64,000 bases of DNA from the NCBI RefSeq assembly GCF_014269025.2, contig NZ_CP077094.1:2480001-2544000 (forward strand), read 5' to 3'. Under the pieces are notes generated by a model. That model searched no databases and had not been told where the DNA came from. It saw only the letters and a list, made by a program, of their open reading frames with translations. The translations under genes and the position numbers were made by a program. Every line of letters starts with the position of its first letter. The stretch's first letter is position 1. Positions 9,191 to 17,862 of the stretch are shown piece by piece. The DNA comes from Pseudomonas promysalinigenes (GTDB taxonomy: Bacteria; Pseudomonadota; Gammaproteobacteria; Pseudomonadales; Pseudomonadaceae).

Positions 9191-9942
9191 GCCAAAACTT
9201 GATTCAAGCTAGCAGTGGCACGCCTTGGGCTGACTGGCAACATGCCGCCCATCTGGCAAGGGCCACATGGATCAGTCCTGCGCAGCTGTGCCCCCCCGGG
9301 CGCCGCCTGGTGCTGGTCGCACCGCACCCCGACGATGAAATTCTCATGGCGGGCGGATTGCTGACCCACTTTCGCGGGCGTGAAGAGGACCTTCTGTTGA
9401 TTTCGGCCACCGATGGTGAAGGCAGCCACGCGGGCTCCGAGCACTGGACCGAACATCGGCTGCGGCGCCAGCGACCGCTGGAGAGCCGCCAGGCACTGAT
9501 GCAGCTTGACTTGAACGTCAACCATCTGGAGTGGCGCAGGCTTAATCTGAAGGACGGGAATTTGCCGCGCGAGGAAGCTTTCCTGGTCAACCACCTGACT
9601 CAGGCGCTGCGCCCGGACGATGTAGTGATGGCCACTTGGCGGGGCGACGGCCACTGCGATCACGAGGCCGTTGGCCGGGCCGCAGCCCAGGCAGCGCAGG
9701 CGCGCAAGGCGCAACTGGTCGAAGTGCCCGTATGGGCCTGGCACTGGGCCCAGCCGGATGATCCACGGCTGCCGTGGCCACGCGCGCACCGCATCGAGTT
9801 GGACGAAAGCGCCCTCGCACGCAAGCGTAAGGCCCTAGCTGCACACGTCAGCCAGTTGACACCGGACGATCCCCGCCCGCCCGTACTGCCAGCCAGCCTG
9901 CTGGACTGCCTGCTGCAACCCTTTGAACTGATGTTCCTGTAA
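9187..9942 (+). CDS. PIG-L family N-deacetylase
   Basis: A 251-residue PIG-L/LmbE-type zinc deacetylase. The motif APHPDDEILMAGGLL (about 43-57) supplies His and Asp ligands plus the catalytic Asp, and WRGDGHCDHEAVGRA (about 152-166) supplies the later His. Members remove acetyl groups from GlcNAc-linked compounds, as in mycothiol, bacillithiol and GPI-anchor synthesis. It is coupled by ATGA to the acyl-CoA dehydrogenase-like gene and is followed by a methyltransferase after 11 bases. The co-encoded glycosyltransferase suggests that the substrate is a glycoside made by this cassette; that is inference. Confidence 0.87.
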   Translation: MSQNLIQASSGTPWADWQHAAHLARATWISPAQLCPPGRRLVLVAPHPDDEILMAGGLLTHFRGREEDLLLISATDGEGSHAGSEHWTEHRLRRQRPLESRQALMQLDLNVNHLEWRRLNLKDGNLPREEAFLVNHLTQALRPDDVVMATWRGDGHCDHEAVGRAAAQAAQARKAQLVEVPVWAWHWAQPDDPRLPWPRAHRIELDESALARKRKALAAHVSQLTPDDPRPPVLPASLLDCLLQPFELMFL

Positions 9943-9953
9943 ACGGAGTTGCC

Positions 9954-10553
9954 ATGAGCCTCGATCCCCAGTACTTCGCTGAACTGTATGCTACCAATGA
10001 AGATCCATGGGCTTTTCGCACACGCTGGTACGAAAAACGCAAACGCGATGTGCTGATGGCCAGTCTGCCGCGTCAGTGCTATCAGCGGGTGTTCGAGCCT
10101 GCCTGTGCCAATGGAGAGCTCAGTGCCTTACTGGCAGAGCGAAGTGCTGAACTTCTGTGCCAGGACTTGGATCCCACTGCCGTGAACCTTGCCCGCGAGC
10201 GCCTGACCGATGTGCCGAACGCTTCAGTCGAATTGGCTCGCTTGCCTGGTGACTGGCCCGCAGGCCAATTCGATCTGATCGTGCTGAGTGAGGTGGGATA
10301 CTACCTGGACCCCACCGATTGGCTGCAGGTCATTGAGCAATGCCTTGCGAGCCTTACCTACGACGGTGCCCTGCTTGCCTGTCACTGGAAGCACCCCATT
10401 GCCGGCTGCCCGCAAGATGGCCGTGAGGTGCATCAAATGCTGGCCAAACACCTGCCGCTATTTCCGCTCCTTCGTCATGACGAGGCCGACTTCATGCTCG
10501 AATACTGGTCCTGCCAACCCAGCGTGGTGGACTTGGACGAGACGTGCATATGA
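9954..10553 (+). CDS. NodS-like SAM-dependent methyltransferase
   Basis: A 199-residue class I methyltransferase of the NodS-like type. It starts SLDPQYFAELYATNEDPWAFRTRWYEKRKRD, then has the SAM-binding FEPACANGELSALLAER (about 43-59) and acidic LLCQDLDPTAV, and LIVLSEVGYYL as post-motif. NodS proper N-methylates the free amine left by deacetylation of a glucosamine residue, which fits the adjacent PIG-L deacetylase. A ribosome site CGGAG precedes the ATG. Its stop overlaps the glycosyltransferase start. The true substrate is unknown. Confidence 0.85.
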   Translation: MSLDPQYFAELYATNEDPWAFRTRWYEKRKRDVLMASLPRQCYQRVFEPACANGELSALLAERSAELLCQDLDPTAVNLARERLTDVPNASVELARLPGDWPAGQFDLIVLSEVGYYLDPTDWLQVIEQCLASLTYDGALLACHWKHPIAGCPQDGREVHQMLAKHLPLFPLLRHDEADFMLEYWSCQPSVVDLDETCI

Positions 10554-11197
10554 TCGGCGTAGTGATCCCCGCGCACAATGAAGCCCGGCGCCTAGGGCGC
10601 TGCCTGAGCGCGATGGCTACGGCCGTCTTGGCAGCGCGAGAAGCAGGTCATGGGGTACAGGTATTGGTCGTTCTCGATCGCTGCGTGGACGGCAGTGCCA
10701 AGGTGGCCGCCAGGTATGATGTCGACGTGCTTGCAGTCGAGGCCGGTAGCGTTGGAATGGCTCGCCGCTTAGGCGCCGAGTGGATGTTGGACCGCCATGC
10801 GACCTGGTTGGCCTGCACCGACGCCGACAGCCAGGTGCCGTCGCATTGGTTGTTGTCACAGCTGGCCTGCACGGCAGATGCGGTGTGTGGAACGGTGCAC
10901 GTTGCCCGCTGGCAGCCTTGGCAGCGGGCGGCGCTACGTAAGCTCTATTTGAGCCGCTATGAAGCGCGGGAAGGCCATCGCCACATCCATGGTGCCAATC
11001 TGGGCGTGAGTGCCCGAGCCTATGAACGTGTCGGCGGGTTTCAACCACTTGCCGCCCATGAAGATGTGCAGCTTGTGAGGGACCTGGAGGCCGATGGCGC
11101 GCAGATAGTGTGGACGGCCAAGCACAGCGTTGCCACAAGTAGCCGAACCAACAGCCGGGCCCGTGAGGGGTTTGGCGACTACCTGGCAAGCCTTTGA
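10550..11197 (+). CDS. Family 2 glycosyltransferase
   Basis: A 215-residue GT-A fold glycosyltransferase. The N-terminus IGVVIPAHNEARRLGRC is the nucleotide-binding strand, ACTDADSQVP (about 89-98) holds the DxD-type metal motif, and HIHGANLGVSARAYERVGGF is the acceptor-side segment. It is soluble and short, without membrane helices. The ATG at 10550 overlaps the methyltransferase stop (ATGA); a GTG two codons upstream is possible. Last gene of the cassette, ending 17 bases from the convergent ku. Donor and acceptor unknown. Confidence 0.85.
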   Translation: MIGVVIPAHNEARRLGRCLSAMATAVLAAREAGHGVQVLVVLDRCVDGSAKVAARYDVDVLAVEAGSVGMARRLGAEWMLDRHATWLACTDADSQVPSHWLLSQLACTADAVCGTVHVARWQPWQRAALRKLYLSRYEAREGHRHIHGANLGVSARAYERVGGFQPLAAHEDVQLVRDLEADGAQIVWTAKHSVATSSRTNSRAREGFGDYLASL

Positions 11198-11214
11198 TCC
11201 ACCAAGCGCTCGAG

Positions 11215-12054
11215 TCACGACGCTTTTCGCGAGCGTTTGGTGGTTTTCTTCGTGGCCGCAGGTTTCTTGCCACCTAAGCTGCGCTTCAACAACTCGGTGA
11301 GGTCGATGATATCGGCGCCTTTCTCGGCTGCGTCGCCCTCGCCTTTTTCCACCACGGCGATCTTGCCTTTACTGGCCTTTTCTTCAACAAGGTCCATGAT
11401 CGTCTGACGAAACGCATCGTGATACTCGTCGGGCGCCCAGGGCCCGCTCATGTCCTCAACCAGCCGCTTGGCCATGGCCAACTCACGCTTGTCTGGCTTG
11501 CTTTCGGTAACCGTCTTGTCCAGCTCGAGGCTATCCAACCCACGCACTTCCTCGGGCCAGCGCAAAGTGATCATCACGACGGCATCGTCCAGCGGGCGTA
11601 GCAAAGCTAAGTGCTGGCGGGTATGCAGCACTACCGTTGCCAGCGCCACCTTACCGGTACTGGCCAATGTTTCACGCAGCAACGCATAGACCTTGCCACC
11701 TCGCTTGTCGGGGCTCAGGTAATAGGGCGTGTCGAAATGCTGGAGCGGGATTTCTGCCGCATCGACAAACGAGAAAATATCGATGGTCTGCGTAGCTTCG
11801 GGGCGGGCCTTGCGAATCTCGTCTTCGCTGATAACCACGTACCGGCCCTTCTCGTATTCAACGCCTTTGACGATATTATCCTTGTCAATTTCCTTGCCGG
11901 TGACCTTGTTGATGCGCTTATAGCCTACTGGCTCCATACTGCGCTCATCGAGCCAGTCAAAATCGACGCGCTCGGTACGCACAGCGGTATTGAGCGAAAC
12001 CGGTATATGCACCAAGCCAAAACTGATGGCGCCTTTCCAGATAGCCCTGGCCAT
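11215..12054 (-). CDS. ku: Ku homodimer, NHEJ end-binding protein
   Basis: A 279-residue bacterial Ku. The start MARAIWKGAISFGLVHIPVSL and the core (GYKRINKVTGKEI, VISEDEIRKA, YYLSPDKRGGKVYALLRE) are diagnostic. The C-terminus is a lysine-rich tail (KKPAATKKTTKRSRK) like those that bind DNA or recruit LigD. The ATG at 12054 is chosen because family similarity begins exactly there, though an in-frame extension to 12228 exists. It works with LigD at double-strand breaks; the two genes face each other with the four-gene cassette between them. Confidence 0.95.
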   Translation of the reverse strand: MARAIWKGAISFGLVHIPVSLNTAVRTERVDFDWLDERSMEPVGYKRINKVTGKEIDKDNIVKGVEYEKGRYVVISEDEIRKARPEATQTIDIFSFVDAAEIPLQHFDTPYYLSPDKRGGKVYALLRETLASTGKVALATVVLHTRQHLALLRPLDDAVVMITLRWPEEVRGLDSLELDKTVTESKPDKRELAMAKRLVEDMSGPWAPDEYHDAFRQTIMDLVEEKASKGKIAVVEKGEGDAAEKGADIIDLTELLKRSLGGKKPAATKKTTKRSRKAS

Positions 12055-12121
12055 TACAGGTACCCTCCCGATTCCGTTAGTAGGACTGATACCTGAAATG
12101 ACTACCGCTGGCGGCGAAGGT

Positions 12122-12724
12122 TTACTCCAGACGCGCAGTCGGCTGACTGAACAGCACCCGTTTGAAGGCCTCGGCGGCCAGGTGCACCTGCACTGCCCAA
12201 TCATCGGCAGCATCGCTGCCAGCGTCATCTGAAACGTACTTCAGGCAAACGAAAGGTATGCCTTCGTTGCGCGCGATCAGCGCAAACACATAGGCTTCCA
12301 TGTCGACGACATCGTAGGGGGCATCACCGTGGGTGATCTCGAAGCTGTCGCCGCTGCCGCAGGTTTCCAGCGGCAGGCCATCAATTGCATGACCATGCTC
12401 CAAAATCACAGGGGTATGGGAGAGTGGCGTCTGGTAGCGGGCGAAACCTAGCGGGGTCACGTCCATGTCGCGCTGCACAAAACGCGTGCAACACACAACC
12501 TCACCTTTGCCATGGCGCTGGCTACCGGCCGAGCCGAGGTTCACGATCAGTTTGGGGCGTTGCTGCGCTATCGCCTTGGTCAGAGCAACCGCGGCATTGA
12601 CTTTGCCGATACCGGTAAACAATGTGTTCATACCGGTAAACACATCCCCTGCTTCGGCTTCCAAGGCAAATACGAACAAAATGTCGGAGGGAGAGATAGT
12701 GGGAAACTGCTGGGTCAGCATCAT
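12122..12724 (-). CDS. Nucleoside phosphorylase/nucleosidase family protein
   Basis: A 200-residue member of the purine nucleoside phosphorylase fold, close in layout to MTA/SAH nucleosidases. It shows DILFVFALEAEAG at the N-terminus, the FTGIGKVNAAVA loop, LIVNLGSAGS, and VDMEAYVFA near the C-terminus, where Met-Glu contact the ribose in the family. It is shorter than typical 230-residue enzymes. Start is ATG at 12724 or the adjacent ATG at 12721; the upstream Shine-Dalgarno is weak. Likely soluble, in purine or methylthioadenosine salvage; substrate not provable from sequence. Confidence 0.75.
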   Translation of the reverse strand: MMLTQQFPTISPSDILFVFALEAEAGDVFTGMNTLFTGIGKVNAAVALTKAIAQQRPKLIVNLGSAGSQRHGKGEVVCCTRFVQRDMDVTPLGFARYQTPLSHTPVILEHGHAIDGLPLETCGSGDSFEITHGDAPYDVVDMEAYVFALIARNEGIPFVCLKYVSDDAGSDAADDWAVQVHLAAEAFKRVLFSQPTARLE

Positions 12725-12853
12725 GGAGCTGGGATTCCAAATGGCATGCGGTTGATGCATGCATTCTGTGCAATCGATTGCCGATTGCAACCCTCCCATT
12801 TGCCACAGCCTGTGTCTGCAGTGCCAGGGCGGCCCGGCACTGCATACCATCAG

Positions 12854-13024
12854 TTACGAACGCCCGCCCTTGCGGCCTGATTCGTGATCCTGGTGCGCTG
12901 CGCCTCCTGAGGCTTGGCCACCTTTACGGCCCGCTTCGGATGCCTTTTGCTTGTCGTTTGCAAAGTTGCCTGGATTCTTGTTGCCGCCCTGGCTGCCGCT
13001 GCGGCTGTTGTCTTTGTTGGCCAT
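12854..13024 (-). CDS. KGG-repeat stress protein (YciG/Con-10-like)
   Basis: A 56-residue hydrophilic protein with Gly/Asn/Lys-rich composition. Two copies of the EAGRKGGQ / ESGRKGGRS type motif in the C-terminal half define the KGG (stress-induced bacterial acidophilic repeat) family. The ATG at 13024 is preceded by GAGG. Proteins like this are usually made in stationary phase or under stress and are predicted to be disordered; the molecular role is unknown. It is monocistronic here. Confidence 0.82.
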   Translation of the reverse strand: MANKDNSRSGSQGGNKNPGNFANDKQKASEAGRKGGQASGGAAHQDHESGRKGGRS

Positions 13025-13184
13025 GGTGTGGAACCTCATTTGGCTTGAGAATGGACGGCGTTGTGCCGTACATAAATTCCGAGTCCAGCCCCCGCGCAAG
13101 ATTCGCTTTATCGCCAAGCCGTCAGACCGGTGGCCCTAATAAACCGTTCAGGGTGTATTTGGTGCGCGAATAGCCGCTTCATGG

Positions 13185-14468
13185 CTACGCCGACTTCGAC
13201 GCTTCCTTGAGCTGATGTTGGCGGCCCAGCCAGTGCCCGACGACGCCCCAGCCCAATGCGATCAACGCTGCGATCATAAGCGTTACCTGAGGATGGTCAG
13301 CTAACGCATCAAGCCCTCGCTTGACCCAGCCGCCAAGCGCATCACCGCCGCGATAGACCACCGTGTCGATGAAGTTCTTGGCCTTGTATTTATCCTCGGC
13401 CGGCAGCACGGTGAACAGCATCTCGCGGCCCGGCCTGACCAAGGCGTACTCACCGGCGCGCCTCACCACCATCACAACCACAAATACCGCGAACACGGGG
13501 GCAAAGGCCAGCCAAACGAACCCGGCGGCGATCACTAACGGAACGGCCACCAGTAACACCCCGACCCCCAGGCGTCTGGCCAGGCGCCCGGTAAGAAACA
13601 GCTGGGTCACGATAGCCAGTGCCTGCACTACGGCATCGATAAGCCCGAACACCTGGGTCTGGCGGGTGCGGTCGGTAAAAGTCTCACTGACGATGCGCGC
13701 CTGTTCGAAGTAGAGAAAAGTACTGACGCTGGCAAGTAACACGACGAACACGCCGATCGCCAGCAAAAAGGGAGAACGAGCAACCGCCGTAGCCCCTGCA
13801 AAAGGGTTGCCGCCCAGGGGCCGGGATGAAGCGGCCCCGCCCATGACGGCTTCCCGGTAACCATCTCGCCAGTGCTGCACGTAGGAACAGGCAGCTACGC
13901 TGCCTACCAATAGTAAAGCCGCCAGCAACAGCAGCCCTGCATGTCCCAATGGCGCCACCAGCAGCGTACCTAGAACAGGCCCACTCAGGCCGCCCATACT
14001 TGCACCGGCTGCCAGCAGGCCGAACAGGCGTTTGCCTTGGCTGGTCGAAAACAGGTCGGCAAGTACGCTCCAGGCCAGGGAAATGCTGAGTAGGTTGAAC
14101 ACAGACAACCAAATGTAAAAAGCCCGAGCCCCCCATATCGACTCTTCATCAAAGGCAAAAAGCCACGCGAACAGCGATAACTGGCAGGCGAACAAGCCGT
14201 AGGTCCAAGGCAAGATGTGACGGCGTTGCACCTTGCTAGCCAGCCAGCCGTAAAGTGGCAGGCAAACCAATGTGGCGAGGAAAGTGCCGGTGAAGAGCCA
14301 TTGAAGGTTTTCGACCCCGCCGGCTATGCCCATGGTCTCGCGCACCGGGCGCAGCATGAAATAGCCCGTGAACAGCAAATAGAACAGCAGCCAGGCTGCT
14401 ACCACCGCTGGGCCTTCGCCGGGACGGATATTCAGCCCCCGCTTAAGCCCTCCGAGCCAACTGCTCAT
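13185..14468 (-). CDS. MFS-like / NTP:NDP exchange transporter-like membrane protein
   Basis: A 427-residue protein with about twelve hydrophobic helices. The segment LLFTGYFMLRPVRETMGIAGG near residues 29-49 is characteristic of bacterial proteins annotated as MFS or ATP/ADP-antiporter-like. The loop VLADLFSTSQGKRLFGLLAAGASMGG also fits. Its start lies four bases beyond the stop of the upstream aldo-keto reductase gene, so they form an operon. Nucleotide exchange is doubtful in a free-living pseudomonad; the cargo is unknown. Confidence 0.72.
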   Translation of the reverse strand: MSSWLGGLKRGLNIRPGEGPAVVAAWLLFYLLFTGYFMLRPVRETMGIAGGVENLQWLFTGTFLATLVCLPLYGWLASKVQRRHILPWTYGLFACQLSLFAWLFAFDEESIWGARAFYIWLSVFNLLSISLAWSVLADLFSTSQGKRLFGLLAAGASMGGLSGPVLGTLLVAPLGHAGLLLLAALLLVGSVAACSYVQHWRDGYREAVMGGAASSRPLGGNPFAGATAVARSPFLLAIGVFVVLLASVSTFLYFEQARIVSETFTDRTRQTQVFGLIDAVVQALAIVTQLFLTGRLARRLGVGVLLVAVPLVIAAGFVWLAFAPVFAVFVVVMVVRRAGEYALVRPGREMLFTVLPAEDKYKAKNFIDTVVYRGGDALGGWVKRGLDALADHPQVTLMIAALIALGWGVVGHWLGRQHQLKEASKSA

Positions 14469-14472
14469 GATC

Positions 14473-15381
14473 TCAGGCGAACTGCTTGATCAGCGCTTGC
14501 CGTTGCGCCTGGCTCAGCAGTGGTTCATAACCGGCTTTAAGCTGGTCGATCTGGCGATCCGGGCGGCTGGTCGCGGGGATCACCGTAGTGACTGCCGGGT
14601 GGCTTATGGCGAACTTGAGAAACAGCTGCGCCCAGCTGCCGATGCCGGCCTCGGCAGCCCACGCCGGTAGGGGCTGGCCTTTGACCCTGGCAAATAGGCG
14701 ACCGTCATCGAATGCACGATTGACCAGTACAGCGACACCTTTGTCCTGACATAACGGTAAGAGCTCGTGCGCAGCTTGGGGGGCAGTGACCGAGTAATTG
14801 ATCTGAATGAAATCAAGCCTCTGGCTGCGCACAATTCGCGCCAAGGACTCGTGGCCGCTATTCAAATAATGGGTGACGCCGACGTAACGCGTTTTGCCCT
14901 GCTGCTGTAGCTCCCGGGCATAGGGCAACTGCGTCTGCCAGTCGCGCAGATTGTGGACTTGCAACAGATCGACGTTGTCCGTGCGCAGGCTCTTGAGTGT
15001 TCCCAACCATTGCGCCTGGGCATCGGCGGGGTTGTCGGCAGCGATTTTTGTGGCGATGAAACATTGCTGATGCCAGCCGCCCTCTTCCAGCAACTGGCCC
15101 AGAATGCTGTCAGCACCACCATAATTGGGCGAGGTATCGATGACTTTGCCACCCCCCTGGAAGAAGGCTTGGAGAACCTGCTTGAGTTGCTGGTACTCCG
15201 GGGAGTTGGCTGCTACCTCGAAGCTGCCGGAAGTGCCGGCACCGATGATTGGCAGAGCCTCGCCCGTGGCTGGAATAATGCGGGTCAGCAAGCCGCCCGT
15301 GCTGCCTGCATACAACCAGGGCGTGGCGGCTGCTACGGATAGAGTCGCGCCAGCGCGTAGGACATCGCGACGTTTAAGCAT
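14473..15381 (-). CDS. Tat-exported aldo/keto reductase
   Basis: A 302-residue aldo/keto reductase with a twin-arginine leader (MLKRRDVLRAGATLSVAAATPW). The catalytic tetrad is visible: Asp in KVIDTSPNYGG, Tyr in the same motif, Lys in IATKIAAD and His in LQVHNL. The C-terminal barrel segment TVIPATSRPDRQI is typical of NADPH binding. The ATG at 15381 has a GGGAG about twelve bases upstream. Tat export implies a folded, cofactor-loaded periplasmic enzyme. Substrate unknown; it is co-transcribed with a membrane transporter. Confidence 0.82.
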   Translation of the reverse strand: MLKRRDVLRAGATLSVAAATPWLYAGSTGGLLTRIIPATGEALPIIGAGTSGSFEVAANSPEYQQLKQVLQAFFQGGGKVIDTSPNYGGADSILGQLLEEGGWHQQCFIATKIAADNPADAQAQWLGTLKSLRTDNVDLLQVHNLRDWQTQLPYARELQQQGKTRYVGVTHYLNSGHESLARIVRSQRLDFIQINYSVTAPQAAHELLPLCQDKGVAVLVNRAFDDGRLFARVKGQPLPAWAAEAGIGSWAQLFLKFAISHPAVTTVIPATSRPDRQIDQLKAGYEPLLSQAQRQALIKQFA

Positions 15382-15469
15382 AGGAAAGCTCCCGCCCCGG
15401 AGGGAAACTTTCAAGGCTAGCCGTTGAGGCCTGAACTGATCGGCGATTCTGTATCCGGATGTAAAATGA

Positions 15470-16351
15470 CTAAGCCTGCAACAGCGCCCGCAAGTCCAGG
15501 CCGCCCTCGCCCATGGGGGGGCACCAGTAGTAGCCGCCGGTCAATGGCCGGCTAAAACGGTATAAAGCATCAGTGACGCCATCTTCAAGGCCGCTCATAC
15601 GCCGCAACTGGGCTTCGAAAGCCTCAAAGCTGCGGCCGAGGGCGACGAATGCCAAGCCAGCACCGCGATTATCGGCCCAAGATACCGAGCGGCGGACCAT
15701 GAAAGCTTCTGGCGCATAGCTTTCCTGCGCCGTACGCTTGACATGGGCAGACGCTGGGGCGTCATCAAGCTCTTCGTTGTCGCTCAGGCGGCGGCCGATG
15801 ATATTGTCCTGATCGGCTTGAGGCAGCGCCTTGAAATACGACAGGTCATGTTTCCAGAGCTGGAAGGCGGCAAAGCTCGAACCGTCCATACCCGGCTGAC
15901 CGCCAGCCAGAATGGCGGCGTGCACAGCATCGTCGTCGGAGGGGTTTTCAGTGCCATCTTCGTAACCGGTCAGGTCAAGGCCACCGCGATGCAGGAAACC
16001 ATCGACGCTATCGGCCAGGCGCAACGCGGGTGCCAGCATCTGTTCAAGTGCCTGGGCTTGCAAAACCAGATCACCGCGTTCATCGCTGCGTAGCCACAAC
16101 CAAAGCGCGTGCTGAGTACTTGGGTTTTCCACGGCGGCGTCAAGCTGTGGGAACGCACGCAAGCCTGGGATGTCGCGGCCTAGGGCTTTGACCAAGGGTG
16201 CGCCGATACCAAGGATCAGGCTACGGCCGTCTACGTGTGGCAACAGGGTATCCAGTACCGCGGGCAACGCCTCGAGCGACTGCAGGGCGAAGAACAGGTG
16301 ACGAGCGTGCACCGGCACGGGCGTAGCAAGCAGACCTTGTTGGAAAGGCAT
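15470..16351 (-). CDS. DyP-type heme peroxidase
   Basis: A 293-residue dye-decolourising peroxidase of the bacterial class that includes YfeX. GYEDGTENP (130-137) carries the distal Asp132, and His203 in SAHVKRT is the likely proximal heme ligand; FMVRRSVSW supplies a conserved Arg. No signal peptide is seen, so it should be cytoplasmic. Encapsulin often accompanies this family but no encapsulin gene is present nearby. It stands alone between the Tat reductase and a divergent transporter. Confidence 0.9.
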   Translation of the reverse strand: MPFQQGLLATPVPVHARHLFFALQSLEALPAVLDTLLPHVDGRSLILGIGAPLVKALGRDIPGLRAFPQLDAAVENPSTQHALWLWLRSDERGDLVLQAQALEQMLAPALRLADSVDGFLHRGGLDLTGYEDGTENPSDDDAVHAAILAGGQPGMDGSSFAAFQLWKHDLSYFKALPQADQDNIIGRRLSDNEELDDAPASAHVKRTAQESYAPEAFMVRRSVSWADNRGAGLAFVALGRSFEAFEAQLRRMSGLEDGVTDALYRFSRPLTGGYYWCPPMGEGGLDLRALLQA

Positions 16352-16544
16352 TACAGGCGAATCCTCGGCAAAAAAGCGAATGCTACTGCGCCAAGAGCCC
16401 TATCGCAACGCGATATGGCGACGCTCTGTGCCGCAGTTTAGCGAGTGTTCGGTAACAACTGGTAAACAAGTGCTGGCTCAGTGCAATCATACAACGCCTA
16501 GAGCCCACCTAGACTGCTTGCATCCCTCACCCGAGTGCCCGCCC

Positions 16545-17432
16545 ATGACCGCATCCCCGTTGCTGACCGCATTTCTCCCTTTGGCGCTTGGCATCATCAT
16601 GCTCGGCCTAGGATTGTCTTTGACCATGGCCGATTTCGCTCGCGTGCTGAAATACCCAAAGCCGGTGATGATCGGCCTGTTTTGCCAAATCCTCCTACTG
16701 CCATTGGTGTGCTTCCTCATTGCGAATGGGTTTGGCCTTGAAGCGGCGCTGGCGGTCGGCCTGATGTTGCTTGCAGCGTCACCAGGGGGCACCACCGCCA
16801 ATCTGTTCAGCCACCTGGCCCACGGCGATGTGGCGCTGAATATCACCCTGACGGCGGTGAACTCGTTGATCGCTATCCTGAGCATGCCGCTGCTGGTCAA
16901 CCTGTCGTTGAGCTATTTCATGGCGTCGGACCAAGCCATCCCACTGCAGTTCGCCAAGGTGCTGCAGGTATTCGCTATCGTGCTACTGCCGGTGGCGCTG
17001 GGCATGCTGATCCGTCACTGGGCACCGCGCTTCGCTGCGCGGATGGAAAAGCCCATGAAGCTTGTGGCAGCGCTGTTTCTGGCCTTCACCATCGTTCTGG
17101 CCTTGGCCAAGGACTGGCAGACCGTAGTGGAATATGCCCCGGTGGTGGGTTTGGCGGCCCTGTTGTTCAACTTGATCAGCCTTGCTGTTGGCTACTGCGT
17201 ACCTCGCTTGCTCAATATTCCCAAGCGCCAGGCCATCGCTATCGGCATGGAAATCGGCATCCACAACGGCACGCTGGCCATCGCCCTCGCGCTCAGCCCA
17301 TCGCTGCTCAATAACGCGACGATGGCAGTTCCAGCGGCCCTGTACAGCCTGATCATGTTCTTCACCGCCGCAGGGTTCGGCTGGTGGGTCAGCCGCGGCC
17401 GCGTGGCCAGCGCGCCTGCAACTGGCGCTTGA
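16545..17432 (+). CDS. Bile acid:sodium symporter (BASS) family transporter
   Basis: A 295-residue inner-membrane protein with nine to ten hydrophobic segments. LAASPGGTTANLFSHLAHGDVALN and IGMEIGIHNGTLAIALAL match the two crossover regions of BASS transporters. In bacteria these carry organic anions with sodium, for example keto acids or pantothenate; the cargo here is not evident. The ATG at 16545 is selected because membrane similarity begins there; about 55 upstream in-frame codons are unlike the family. The last 44 bases overlap the convergent crtZ-like gene. Confidence 0.85.
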   Translation: MTASPLLTAFLPLALGIIMLGLGLSLTMADFARVLKYPKPVMIGLFCQILLLPLVCFLIANGFGLEAALAVGLMLLAASPGGTTANLFSHLAHGDVALNITLTAVNSLIAILSMPLLVNLSLSYFMASDQAIPLQFAKVLQVFAIVLLPVALGMLIRHWAPRFAARMEKPMKLVAALFLAFTIVLALAKDWQTVVEYAPVVGLAALLFNLISLAVGYCVPRLLNIPKRQAIAIGMEIGIHNGTLAIALALSPSLLNNATMAVPAALYSLIMFFTAAGFGWWVSRGRVASAPATGA

Positions 17433-17862
17433 GCACCTTCAGCGGTGGCGCATAGAAGAAGCCGAAGGACACACAGCCGGTGCGCCCCTTCACGGCATGG
17501 TGCAGTTGATGAGCGCGGTGCAGACGTTTGAAGTAACGGTTGACCGGGCGTGGCGCGCGCGGCCAATGCCGGTGGAAGAGACCGTCGTGGGCAAGTACGT
17601 ACAGTACCCCATACCCTGCCACCCCTGCGCCCACCCATTGCAGCGGAGCATGGCCAGCTTTGCCCAAGGCGATGAGCGCGGCGGCGATCAGCGCCAGCGC
17701 AAGTAGGTACAGGTCGTTGGTTTCCAGCATGCCCAACTGCGGCTCATGGTGCGAGCGGTGCAGCCACCAGCCCCAGCCATGCATGACGTACTTGTGGGCC
17801 AGCGTACCGACACCTTCCATGGCCACCAAGGTGCTGAGCAGCACAGCGAGATTGAACAGCAT
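17389..17862 (-). CDS. crtZ: CrtZ-like beta-carotene hydroxylase
   Basis: A 157-residue membrane di-iron hydroxylase. The histidine clusters are all present: HKYVMHGWGWWLHRSHHEP (about 23-41), AHDGLFHRHW and HRAHQLHHAVKG, followed by GCVSFGFFYAPP, which is the CrtZ signature as opposed to general sterol desaturases. CrtZ adds hydroxyls to beta-ionone rings. No phytoene synthase, desaturase or cyclase gene is in the window, so it is an orphan here. The 3' end overlaps the convergent BASS gene by 44 bases. Ribosome site is weak. Confidence 0.85.
   Translation of the reverse strand: MLFNLAVLLSTLVAMEGVGTLAHKYVMHGWGWWLHRSHHEPQLGMLETNDLYLLALALIAAALIALGKAGHAPLQWVGAGVAGYGVLYVLAHDGLFHRHWPRAPRPVNRYFKRLHRAHQLHHAVKGRTGCVSFGFFYAPPLKVLKRQLQARWPRGRG

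Noticed and set aside
12055..12228. In-frame upstream extension of ku
   Set aside because: Family similarity begins at the ATG at 12054 and the extension resembles no Ku N-terminus.
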